DNA of 64,000 nucleotides from Thalassorhabdus alkalitolerans (GTDB lineage: Bacteria; Bacillota; Bacilli; Bacillales; Marinococcaceae). The stretch lies in the NCBI RefSeq assembly GCF_042656585.1, contig NZ_JBHSPG010000023.1; one strand, written 5' to 3'. The notes under the pieces are model-generated. The model saw nothing but the letters and a program-made list of their open reading frames with translations, was not told the DNA's origin and ran no database searches. The position numbers and the translations under genes are program-made. The stretch's first letter is position 1. Every line of letters begins with the position of its first letter. Below are positions 1 to 9,200 of this stretch, piece after piece.

Positions 1-131
1 AAAAAGACGGAGAAATCACTGAGGATGATCTTCGCCGCAGTCAGGATGAGGTTCAGAAGGTAACTGACAAACAAATCAAAGCGATTGATCAGGCAGCAGA
101 GGTTAAAGAGCAAGAAATTATGGAAGTTTAA
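1..131 (+). CDS. frr: Ribosome recycling factor, C-terminal end (partial)
   Basis: The first 131 bases hold the last 42 codons of an open frame that ends in TAA at 129-131. The translated tail (KDGEITEDDLRRSQDEVQK, then KQIKAID) is the conserved C-terminal helix region of ribosome recycling factor, which with EF-G splits post-termination ribosomes. Its position directly before uppS and cdsA is the usual order in Bacillaceae. The start lies outside the window. Confidence 0.93.
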   Translation, partial: KDGEITEDDLRRSQDEVQKVTDKQIKAIDQAAEVKEQEIMEV

Positions 132-163
132 GTGTATTCAAGTTACAATAGGATCATGCTAAT

Positions 164-193
164 AAACCCTCTTCTTACCGGGAGGGTTTTTTT
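164..193 (+). terminator. Intrinsic terminator after frr
   Basis: An 8-bp stem (AAACCCTC at 164-171 with GAGGGTTT at 182-189) and a 10-base loop run into a T tract to 193. It closes the frr transcription unit, so uppS starts a new one. Confidence 0.85.
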
Positions 194-299
194 GTAGGCG
201 AATTTGAAAGAATGTAAGGTAATCGAAATAGAATATATTATAATAAGTAAGGGCTAAGATAGAAGTTCAATTTTAGATAACATAAAGGCTGGTGTCCTT

Positions 300-1067
300 A
301 TGCTTGAAAGGTTTATAAAAAAAGAGGAGACAGCTGCCAAACATGAAGAAGCTTTTGTCGGCGAGAAAGAAAACCTTCCTGCTCATATTGCTATCATAAT
401 GGATGGAAATGGCCGCTGGGCAAAACAAAAGGGGCTACCGCGCATAGCTGGGCACAGAGAAGGTATGAAGGTTATTAACAAGGTTGTCAGGGAAGCGAAC
501 CATATAGGAATCAAGTATTTAACACTGTATGCATTTTCTACTGAAAACTGGAAACGTCCAAAAGCGGAAGTGGACTTTCTTATGCGCTTGCCTGAAAAGT
601 TTCTTCATAAAGAGCTGCCGTCACTGAAAGAAAACAATGTAAGAGTAACGATCATGGGAACATTAGATGGGCTTCCTTCCTATACGATTGACGCGGTAAA
701 AAAAGCAGTGGAAGAAACAAAGGAAAACAATGGACTGGTTTTAAATCTAGCCTTGAACTATGGTAGCAGGCATGAAATGATACGGATGGTGAAAGAAGCG
801 TGCAGGGAAGTACAGGAAGGAAAACAAAGCATAGAAGATATTGATGAAAACTACCTTTCCCAATTTCTTCTTAGCAGCAAATTGCCAGACCCGGATCTCC
901 TCATTCGAACCAGTGGAGAAATCAGGTTAAGTAATTTCATGTTATGGCAGGTTGCTTATAGCGAATTTTGGTTTACAAATGTTCTTTGGCCTGACTTTTC
1001 AGAAGAAGATTTAGTGGAAGCCATCAGAGTATACCAAAAAAGGAAACGGCGCTACGGCGGTGTTTAA
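300..1067 (+). CDS. uppS: Undecaprenyl diphosphate synthase (isoprenyl transferase)
   Basis: Cis-prenyltransferase that condenses eight IPP units onto farnesyl diphosphate, giving the C55 lipid carrier for peptidoglycan and teichoic acid synthesis. The 255-residue length is normal. Visible motifs are the catalytic loop IIMDGNGRWA (Asp near residue 35), HREGMKVI, YAFSTENW around 75-85 and the C-terminal RTSGEIRLSNFMLWQ-AYSE block that binds IPP. The ATG at 300 has a weak ribosome site (AAAGGCTGG) and the frame has no better start. It is followed 15 bases later by cdsA, so the two are probably co-transcribed. Confidence 0.96.
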   Translation: MLERFIKKEETAAKHEEAFVGEKENLPAHIAIIMDGNGRWAKQKGLPRIAGHREGMKVINKVVREANHIGIKYLTLYAFSTENWKRPKAEVDFLMRLPEKFLHKELPSLKENNVRVTIMGTLDGLPSYTIDAVKKAVEETKENNGLVLNLALNYGSRHEMIRMVKEACREVQEGKQSIEDIDENYLSQFLLSSKLPDPDLLIRTSGEIRLSNFMLWQVAYSEFWFTNVLWPDFSEEDLVEAIRVYQKRKRRYGGV

Positions 1068-1082
1068 AGGGAGGATATCCCA

Positions 1083-1883
1083 ATGAAACAAAGGGTTGTA
1101 ACAGGATTTTTAGGAGCAATCGTATTTTTAACCGCAGTAATTATTGGAGGAACGACTTTTACTTTATTTATAGCACTTGTAGCCTCGGTAGCTATGATAG
1201 AGCTGTTAAAGATGAGAAGAATACGGCCGTTATCAGTAAAAGGTTTGGGAAGCCTTGCCCTTATGTGGGTGCTTCTTGTCCCCCCGGGGTGGCTTGATGT
1301 CGCTTTTTTGGATCATGTAAGCAAAACCGAGATTTTTATCTTTATGATCCTTCTTCTGCTTGCCTTGACAGTTGTCACGAAGAACTCGTTTACGTTTGAT
1401 GAAGTCGGGTTTGCGATCTTATCGTCAGTTTACGTGGGCTACGGCTTTCATTACTTGATTACTTCAAGAGAGATTCCGGAAGTGGGGCTGCAAGTTGTCT
1501 TTTTAATACTGTTTGCTATCTGGTCTACTGATTCAGGGGCTTACTTTGTTGGTCGGAAATGGGGAAGAAAAAAGCTCTCTCCTCATATCAGCCCAAAGAA
1601 AACAGTGGAAGGGTCTGTTGGAGGAATCGTCGCAGCCTTTGTTGTAGGCTTTATCTTTCACTCTTTCTTTCCGATCTTTGATTCAGTTCTCCACCTGACT
1701 GGGCTCCTTGTTGTCACCTCTATTTTTGGACAGCTTGGAGACTTAGTAGAGTCAGCTTTAAAAAGGCACTATGCTGTGAAGGATTCTGGGAATGTCCTGC
1801 CGGGTCACGGAGGGATATTAGACCGCTTTGACAGCTTGATATTTGTTATGCCAATATTACACCTTTTGCAATTTTTAGGGTGA
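1083..1883 (+). CDS. cdsA: Phosphatidate cytidylyltransferase (CDP-diacylglycerol synthase)
   Basis: Makes CDP-diacylglycerol from phosphatidic acid and CTP in the membrane, the branch point for phosphatidylglycerol and other phospholipids. The 266-residue protein has about eight hydrophobic segments. Its C-terminal third carries the CDS signature: FGQLGDLVESALKR, KDSGNVLPGHGGILDRFDS. GGGAGGAT precedes the ATG. It sits between uppS and dxr as in B. subtilis, and pgsA, which uses its product, lies at 40186. Confidence 0.95.
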   Translation: MKQRVVTGFLGAIVFLTAVIIGGTTFTLFIALVASVAMIELLKMRRIRPLSVKGLGSLALMWVLLVPPGWLDVAFLDHVSKTEIFIFMILLLLALTVVTKNSFTFDEVGFAILSSVYVGYGFHYLITSREIPEVGLQVVFLILFAIWSTDSGAYFVGRKWGRKKLSPHISPKKTVEGSVGGIVAAFVVGFIFHSFFPIFDSVLHLTGLLVVTSIFGQLGDLVESALKRHYAVKDSGNVLPGHGGILDRFDSLIFVMPILHLLQFLG

Positions 1884-1956
1884 GGAGGAAGTTGTACATA
1901 ACGAAGCAGCAATGATTTTAAAACTTTGGTGATAGGAAGAGAAAGGTGAACGTAAA

Positions 1957-3105
1957 ATGAAACATATTGCACTGCTCGGTTCCACAGGATCCATCGGTAC
2001 CCAGACTTTAGACATTATTCGGACACACCCTGATAAATTTTCATTGATATCTATGTCAGCCGGTCGTAATACGAAGCTTGCCATTACACAAATCAATGAG
2101 TTTAAACCAGAGACCGTGTCAGTGGCAGAGGAAAAGGATGCGGAAAAAATTAGGGCTGAGGTGCCTGCAGGAACAAATGTGGTTTATGGAGGTGAAGGAT
2201 TAAAAGAAGTCGCAGTTCATCCTAAAGCTGATTTCTTAATGAATGCGGTGCTTGGAAGCGTGGGGCTTGAACCCACACTGGCGGCTATTGAGGCAGGGAA
2301 AGTTATTGGGATAGCCAACAAAGAGACCTTGGTTACAGCAGGACACATTGTTATGGAAAAAGCCAAAGAAAATAATGTACAAGTTCTGCCTGTGGATAGT
2401 GAACACTCGGCCATCTTTCAGTGCCTGGAAGGAAGTCATACAGATGAAGTCAGCCGCTTAATCCTTACTGCCTCTGGAGGAAGCTTTCGTGATTTGAGCA
2501 GGAAGGAGCTCAATGGGGTGACAGTGGAAGATGCGTTAAACCATCCAAATTGGTCAATGGGGGCAAAGATCACCATAGACTCAGCCACAATGATGAATAA
2601 GGGGCTGGAAGTGATTGAAGCCCATTGGCTCTTTGGAATTCCCTATGAGCAGATTGAAGTCCTCCTTCATCGTGAAAGCATTATTCACTCCCTGGTTGAA
2701 TACCAGGATGGAAGCGTACTGGCACAGCTGGGGACCCCTGATATGAGAGTGCCTATTCAATATGCTTTGTCTTACCCGAAAAGACTTGAACTAAAAGATA
2801 CAAAAAGGTTAAACTTATGGGAAGCTGGGACATTGGATTTTAAACAGCCTGATTTCAAGCGTTATAAATGTCTTCAATATGCATTTGACGCCGGGAAAGA
2901 AGGCGGCACGATGCCTGTGGTATTGAATGCGGCAAATGAGGTAGCAGTGGAGGCATTCCTTCAAAAAAGCATTTCCTTTCTTGGAATTGAAGATGTGATT
3001 GAAGAAGCAATGAATCGTCACAGTGCCCTGAAGAATCCTTCATTAGATACTATTTTGCAGGTAGATCAAGAGACAAGAGAGTACGTGCGCACACGATTAA
3101 ATTGA
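1957..3105 (+). CDS. dxr: 1-deoxy-D-xylulose 5-phosphate reductoisomerase
   Basis: Second step of the MEP isoprenoid pathway: converts DXP to MEP with NADPH and a divalent metal. The N-terminal nucleotide loop LLGSTGSIGTQTLDII is at residues 5-20. The metal and substrate region VDSEHSAIFQCL (about 147-158), the flexible-loop region TASGGSFRD, and KITIDSATMMNKGLEVIEAHWLF (about 204-226) are all intact. The length of 382 is typical. The start ATG at 1957 follows GAAAGGTGAACGTAAA. It feeds the same isoprenoid supply that uppS upstream consumes. Confidence 0.96.
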   Translation: MKHIALLGSTGSIGTQTLDIIRTHPDKFSLISMSAGRNTKLAITQINEFKPETVSVAEEKDAEKIRAEVPAGTNVVYGGEGLKEVAVHPKADFLMNAVLGSVGLEPTLAAIEAGKVIGIANKETLVTAGHIVMEKAKENNVQVLPVDSEHSAIFQCLEGSHTDEVSRLILTASGGSFRDLSRKELNGVTVEDALNHPNWSMGAKITIDSATMMNKGLEVIEAHWLFGIPYEQIEVLLHRESIIHSLVEYQDGSVLAQLGTPDMRVPIQYALSYPKRLELKDTKRLNLWEAGTLDFKQPDFKRYKCLQYAFDAGKEGGTMPVVLNAANEVAVEAFLQKSISFLGIEDVIEEAMNRHSALKNPSLDTILQVDQETREYVRTRLN

Positions 3106-3118
3106 AGGTGGGAAATAA

Positions 3119-4384
3119 GTGAATACTTTAATAGCCATAATTATAATATTTGGTGTTCTCGTTGCCGTGCATGAATGGGGTCATTTATATTTTGCAAAAC
3201 GTGCTGGGATATTGTGCAGGGAGTTCGCCATTGGGTTTGGGCCAAAGCTGTTCTCTTTTAAGAAAAACGAGACAGTTTACACTATACGGCTGCTTCCGTT
3301 AGGCGGATTTGTGCGAATGGCGGGAGAAGATCCTGAGCTTGTCCAGCTTAAGCCTGGCTATGAAGTAGGGCTTGTGTTTAACCAAGTAGGTGAAGTCAGC
3401 CGAATCATTGTTAACAATAAATCGAAGCATCCGGAAGCAAAGGTCGTTTCTGTAGAAAGAGCAGACCTTGAACATGATCTTATTATTCAAGCTTATACCG
3501 GAGAGGAAGAAGAACTGCAAACCTTTAAGGTAAATGACAAAGCAGAGCTTGTTGTCGATGAACAAGCCTCTCAAATAGCTCCTTGGGACCGGCAGTTTGG
3601 TTCTAAGAAGCCAAGCCAAAAAGCACTGGCAATTTTTGCTGGACCAGCAATGAATTTTGTGCTTGCCTTTTTCCTTCTCGTCTTATTTGGCCTCATTAAC
3701 GGGGTCCCTCAGTATGACCAGGCAGAACTGGGAGAGCTCACTGGTGACGGACCTGCCAATGAATACGGGCTGGAGGCAGGAGACCAGGTATTAGCTATTG
3801 GGGGAGAAGAAGTGAATACATGGGAGGAAATGACTGCCCAGATTCAGGAACACCCAAACGAAGAAGTAGTGTTTCAGGTTGAAAGAAATGGCGAAATTCT
3901 TTCCATTCCAGTCGTGACCACTTCCCATTATAATGAAATGACAGAACGGCAAGAAGGATTTATTGGAGTAAATGCTCCAGCGGAACACTCCCCAATCGAA
4001 GCGATCCAATTTGGAGCCGTTCAAGTGTATGAAGTCACAATATTAATCTTTGATGTTTTAGGCATGATAGTCACTGGTAATTTTTCTTTAGATTATCTCG
4101 CTGGCCCAGTCGGTATTTACAATTACACTGGCGAGGCTGCAGCGATGGGTACAATTCTCCTAATCCAATGGGCGGCCCTCTTAAGTGTGAACCTTGGCAT
4201 TGTTAATTTACTGCCTCTTCCAGCTTTAGACGGAGGCCGGCTTTTATTTATTGGATTTGAAGCGGTACGGGGCAAACCTGTGGATCCTCAAAAAGAGGGG
4301 CTTGTTCATTTTGTAGGTTTTGCTTTATTGTTTCTACTCATGCTTGTTGTTACCTGGAATGATATAAATAAATTTTTCCTATAG
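3119..4384 (+). CDS. rseP: RseP/RasP family site-2 intramembrane zinc metalloprotease
   Basis: Membrane protease that cleaves anti-sigma factors and other membrane peptides inside the bilayer. The first transmembrane helix carries the zinc motif HEWGH (residues 18-22) and the last third carries NLLPLPALDGGRLLF with the LDG metal-ligand motif. A single PDZ domain is visible near residues 190-270, between the transmembrane segments. The start is GTG with GGTGGG upstream. Length 421 matches B. subtilis RasP. It lies 13 bases after dxr. Confidence 0.94.
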   Translation: MNTLIAIIIIFGVLVAVHEWGHLYFAKRAGILCREFAIGFGPKLFSFKKNETVYTIRLLPLGGFVRMAGEDPELVQLKPGYEVGLVFNQVGEVSRIIVNNKSKHPEAKVVSVERADLEHDLIIQAYTGEEEELQTFKVNDKAELVVDEQASQIAPWDRQFGSKKPSQKALAIFAGPAMNFVLAFFLLVLFGLINGVPQYDQAELGELTGDGPANEYGLEAGDQVLAIGGEEVNTWEEMTAQIQEHPNEEVVFQVERNGEILSIPVVTTSHYNEMTERQEGFIGVNAPAEHSPIEAIQFGAVQVYEVTILIFDVLGMIVTGNFSLDYLAGPVGIYNYTGEAAAMGTILLIQWAALLSVNLGIVNLLPLPALDGGRLLFIGFEAVRGKPVDPQKEGLVHFVGFALLFLLMLVVTWNDINKFFL

Positions 4385-4417
4385 AAATTAAGGTGTTAGA
4401 AAGAGAGGCACTAATGT

Positions 4418-6130
4418 ATGAAACAGCAGTCGTTATTTAGTCCAACCATGCGGGACATCCCTGCTGGAGCAGATATAGCCAGTCATCAGCTTATGCTCCG
4501 GGCTGGCTTAATCCGCCAAAATGCCGCTGGAATTTATTCCTATCTCCCTTTGGGAAAAAGGGTGCTCCGCAAGGTGGAAGAGATCATTCGTGAAGAAATG
4601 GATGAAGCAGGCGGGCAGGAGCTTTTAATGCCTGCGATCCAGCCTGCAGAGCTGTGGGAGGAATCTGGCAGATTAGATGATTACGGTCCAGAGCTTATGC
4701 GCCTCAAAGATCGCCACACGCGAGATTTTGTACTGGGGGCTACCCATGAAGAAGTGATTACGAGTCTAGTAAGGGATGAGTTGAACTCTTACAAAAAACT
4801 CCCTGTAAACCTTTATCAAATCCAGACCAAATATAGAGACGAACGGCGCCCGCGCTTTGGAGTGCTTCGTTCTCGAGAATTTATCATGAAAGACGCTTAT
4901 TCTTTTGATGCCTCAAAAGAAGGCCTTGATCAAAGCTATCAAGCAATGTATGAGGCTTATGAAAAAATATTCAGCAGGTGCGGCCTTGATTTCAGGGCAG
5001 TAGAAGCTGATGCAGGCGCCATTGGAGGAAAAGGCGGCACTCATGAATTTATGGTGTTGTCAGACGTTGGAGAGGATACGATCGCTTATTCTGACTCTTC
5101 CTCCTATGCCGCAAACATTGAGATTGCCGAAGTACCGAAACCAAACGTGGAAAGAAGAGGGGAAGAGAAGCCTCTTGAAAAAATAGACACACCGAACATG
5201 AGAACGATTGAGGAGTTGTCTGCCGGCCTTGGAATCGAGGCAAAAGACATTTTAAAATCGGTCCTGTTTTTTGTGGATGACGAGCCAGTGCTGGTACTCT
5301 GCCGGGGAGATCGGGAAGTAAACGATGTAAAAGTCGGCCGTTATTTTGATACTGTACAGGTGGAATCGGCCAGTCCGGAACAGGTACTGCAGCATACGGG
5401 CTGCCGTCCAGGCTCCATTGGTCCAATTGATCTGAAAGAGGGAATTCAAATTATTGCGGACCACGAGGTGGCCGGAATGATGAACAGCCTTTGCGGAGGC
5501 AATGAAGAAGACAAGCACTATACCAATGCCAATATCGAACGTGATTTTCGTGTCGATGGTTTTGGAGATCTGCGTTTCATACAAGAAGGAGATCCCTCAG
5601 CTGATGGCCAGGGAACAATTAAGTTTGCTAAGGGAATTGAAGTGGGTCATGTCTTTAAGCTTGGGACTAAATACAGTGAAGCATTAAAGGCAGAGTATTT
5701 AGATGAAAATGGAAAGACCCAGCCGCTAATCATGGGCTGTTACGGTATTGGAGTAAGCAGAACGGTGGCTGCAATCCTTGAACAGCACCACGATGAAAAT
5801 GGCATTGTATGGCCAAAAGCAGTGGCGCCATTTGATCTCCACCTTCTCACACTAAATGCGAAAAAAGCAGAACAGAGTGAATTGGGCACCGAGTTATATG
5901 CCAGTCTCCGCAAGGCTGGATTTGATGTATTATATGATGACCGCAAGGAACGGGCGGGCGTAAAATTTAAAGACTCTGATTTATTCGGACTTCCTGTACG
6001 AATTGCGTGCGGGAAAAAAGCAGATGAAGGAATTGTGGAAGTGAAGGTGCGTCGAACAGGTGAAATGGAAGAGGTCCACAAGGATGAATTACCTTCTTAT
6101 CTTGAGTCACTCTTCCACACAATTCAATAA
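4418..6130 (+). CDS. proS: Prolyl-tRNA synthetase, bacterial type with editing domain
   Basis: Charges tRNA-Pro. Class II motifs are present: motif 2 TKYRDERRPRFGVLRSREFIMKD is near residues 137-159 and motif 3 GCYGIGVSR is near 441-449. The long insertion between them (about 230-400) is the YbaK-like domain that hydrolyses mischarged Ala-tRNA-Pro. The C-terminal anticodon-binding domain includes DDRKERAGVKFKDSDLFGLP. The 570-residue length is normal for this type. Confidence 0.96.
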   Translation: MKQQSLFSPTMRDIPAGADIASHQLMLRAGLIRQNAAGIYSYLPLGKRVLRKVEEIIREEMDEAGGQELLMPAIQPAELWEESGRLDDYGPELMRLKDRHTRDFVLGATHEEVITSLVRDELNSYKKLPVNLYQIQTKYRDERRPRFGVLRSREFIMKDAYSFDASKEGLDQSYQAMYEAYEKIFSRCGLDFRAVEADAGAIGGKGGTHEFMVLSDVGEDTIAYSDSSSYAANIEIAEVPKPNVERRGEEKPLEKIDTPNMRTIEELSAGLGIEAKDILKSVLFFVDDEPVLVLCRGDREVNDVKVGRYFDTVQVESASPEQVLQHTGCRPGSIGPIDLKEGIQIIADHEVAGMMNSLCGGNEEDKHYTNANIERDFRVDGFGDLRFIQEGDPSADGQGTIKFAKGIEVGHVFKLGTKYSEALKAEYLDENGKTQPLIMGCYGIGVSRTVAAILEQHHDENGIVWPKAVAPFDLHLLTLNAKKAEQSELGTELYASLRKAGFDVLYDDRKERAGVKFKDSDLFGLPVRIACGKKADEGIVEVKVRRTGEMEEVHKDELPSYLESLFHTIQ

Positions 6131-6140
6131 GAAAAGAGAG

Positions 6141-6169
6141 AATGGTACCCTTTATGTAAGGGTACCATT
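6141..6169 (+). repeat. Perfect 12-bp inverted repeat between proS and polC
   Basis: AATGGTACCCTT (6141-6152) and its exact reverse complement (6158-6169) surround a 5-base loop. No T run follows, so this is a weak terminator at best. It may instead be an intercistronic RNA hairpin. Confidence 0.5.
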
Positions 6170-6207
6170 GCCATTCTAATGGCCAGGTAAGCAAGGAGGG
6201 AAGAAGG

Positions 6208-9200
6208 TTGACTGGGGAAGACCAACAAATACGCAAGGAACGCTTTCAGTTGCTCCTTGAACAGATCATGATGCCTCAGGACGTTGTTAAGGACTATTTT
6301 CAAGAGGGGAAAATTGAAAAGCTGTCAATTTTTAAAGATGAAAAGCGGTGGCATTTCTATTTTCTATTGGATAAACCTCTAACCCATACAGTTTTTCTCC
6401 TGCTGCATGAGAGAATTCAGCAAGCATTTCAGCATATTGCTTCCGTGCAGTTTTCTATACGATATGAAGAAGGAGCTTTGCCGTCTGAAAAACTGCAAGA
6501 ATTTTGGCCGGCAATCGTAGATAAGATGGAAGGAGTTGCTCCTCACCTCCGTCAAAGGCTTCAAAACAGTCCGCCAGAAGTGAAGGGAAATCACCTTGTT
6601 GTTACATGCAAAAATGAAGCAGAAGGAACAATGATTGAAAGAAGGGTTCAAGACCCTTTACATGATGCCTTGCTTTCTTTAGGGTTTAACAAATATCAGC
6701 TTCAGTCTCAAGTGCATTCATCCAAAGAAGAGCAAGAGCAGTTCGAAGAAAAGAAAAAGCAGGAAGACCAGACGAAAGTGATCGAAGCTTTGATGGAAAA
6801 GAAAAAGCAGGAGCAGCAGGCTGCGGAAGGACGGAAACAAGAACGCCTGCAAATCGGCTATCCCATAAAGGATGATCCGGTGGCCCTTGAAACCATTAAA
6901 GATGAAGAGCGTCGTATTACGGTACAAGGCTATGTATTTGAATCGGAAACCAGGGAACTGCGAAGTGGCCGAACATTACTAACCTTTAAGATTACGGATT
7001 ATACAGATTCTATTCTCGTAAAGATGTTTTCTCGTGATAAAGAAGATGTCCCAAACCTGCAGGCAGTCAAAAAAGGCATGTGGCTTAAGGTAAGAGGAGG
7101 CATTCAAAACGACACCTTCGTGAGGGATCTGGTTATGATTGCAAATGATGTGATCCAGATAGATCCTCATGAGAGAATGGATGAGGCCCCGGAAGATGAG
7201 AAGAGAGTAGAGCTGCATCTGCACACGGCGATGAGCCAAATGGACGGAATCCATACAGCGGGCAGCTACGTGACTCAGGCAGCAAAGTGGGGACACAAAG
7301 CAGTAGCGATAACAGATCATGGAGTTGTCCAGGCTTTTCCCGAAGCCTATGGAGCAGCACAGAAGCATGGAATTAAGGTGCTCTACGGCCTTGAGGCCAA
7401 TTTAGTAGATGACGGGGTCCCTATTGCATACAATGAAGCCCGCCGACTTCTAATGGATGAGACATACGTCGTTTTTGACGTGGAAACGACAGGGCTGTCT
7501 GTTGTATATGACACAATCATAGAGTTGGCAGCGGTCAAAATTAAAGATGGGGAAATTATTGACCGGTTTGAATCGTTTGCAAACCCTCACGAAAAATTGT
7601 CAAATACGATCATTGATTTGACGGGGATCACAGATGATATGGTTGCAGATGCGCCAGAAGTCGGCGATGTGTTAAAGGATTTTCATGACTTTATCGGTGA
7701 TGATATCTTAGTTGCCCATAATGCAAGCTTTGATATGGGCTTTCTGAATGCAGGTTTTAAAAAAATTGGATTAGGCGCTGCTCCAAATCCTGTAGTAGAT
7801 ACGTTAGAGCTCGGGAGGTTTCTCTACCCGCAGCTGAAAAATCACCGATTAAATACATTATGTAAAAAGTTCGATATTGAGCTGGTCAGTCATCACAGAG
7901 CAATTTACGATGCGGAAGCAACAGGTTATCTGCTGTGGAAAATGGTGAAAGATGCTGTGGAGAACCATATTGAATATCACGATCAGTTAAATAACAACAT
8001 GGGCCAAGGGGATTTCCACCGTCTTCGTCCGTCACACTGTATTTTGCTCGCGCAAAACCAGGAAGGCTTGAAAAATCTTTATAAGCTGGTTTCCATGTCT
8101 CATTTAAATTACTTTTTTAGAACTCCTCGCATTCCTCGTTCTCAGCTCCAACAGCATCGAGAGGGCCTTCTCGTCGGCTCTGGATGTGATAAAGGAGAGG
8201 TTTTTGAAACAATGATGCAGAAATCTCCGGAGGAAGCAGAGGAAGCTGCTAAATTTTATGATTATTTAGAAGTGCAGCCGCCTGCCAATTATCACCACTT
8301 AGTGGAAAAAGAGCTTGTAAGAAATGAAGAAGCGATTTATGAAATCATTAACAAAATTATAGACTTAGGGAAAAAGCTCAACAAAAAAGTAGTGGCCGCA
8401 GGAAATGCCCATTACCTTGACCCCCAAGAGCATATCTATCGAAAGATTCTTATCGCTTCCCAGGGCGGGGCAAATCCTTTAAACAAACAGACCCAGCCTC
8501 AGGTGCATTTTCGAACCACCCAGGAAATGCTTGAATGCTTTTCGTTTCTAGGTGATGAAAAGGCGAAAGAGATTGTTATAGAAAACACTCAGGCTATCGC
8601 TGATTCTATCGAGGAGATACATCCTATTCCGGATGATCTTTACACGCCAAACATTGAAGGCGCTGATGAGGAAATGCGGGAAATGAGTTACAACAGAGCC
8701 AAAAGTATATATGGTGATCCTCTTCCCGAGATTGTAGAAGCCCGCCTGGAGAAAGAGTTAAAGAGTATTATCGGTCATGGCTTTGCCGTTATTTATTTAA
8801 TTTCTCAAAAACTTGTAAAAAAATCCTTGGATGACGGGTATCTTGTTGGTTCACGTGGTTCTGTCGGTTCCTCCTTTGTAGCGACCATGACTGAAATCAC
8901 AGAGGTTAACCCGCTTCCGCCTCATTATGTATGTCCATCCTGCCAGCATTCATATTTCTTTAATGACGGTTCTGTCGGTTCAGGCTTTGACCTTCCTGAA
9001 AAAGACTGTGAAAAATGCGGAACACCGTATGTAAAAGATGGCCATGACATTCCCTTTGAAACCTTCCTTGGCTTTAAAGGGGATAAGGTTCCTGATATTG
9101 ATTTGAACTTCTCGGGAGCATATCAGCCGAGAGCCCATAACTACACAAAAGAACTGTTTGGAGAGAAGAATGTGTATCGGGCAGGAACAATCGGCACGGT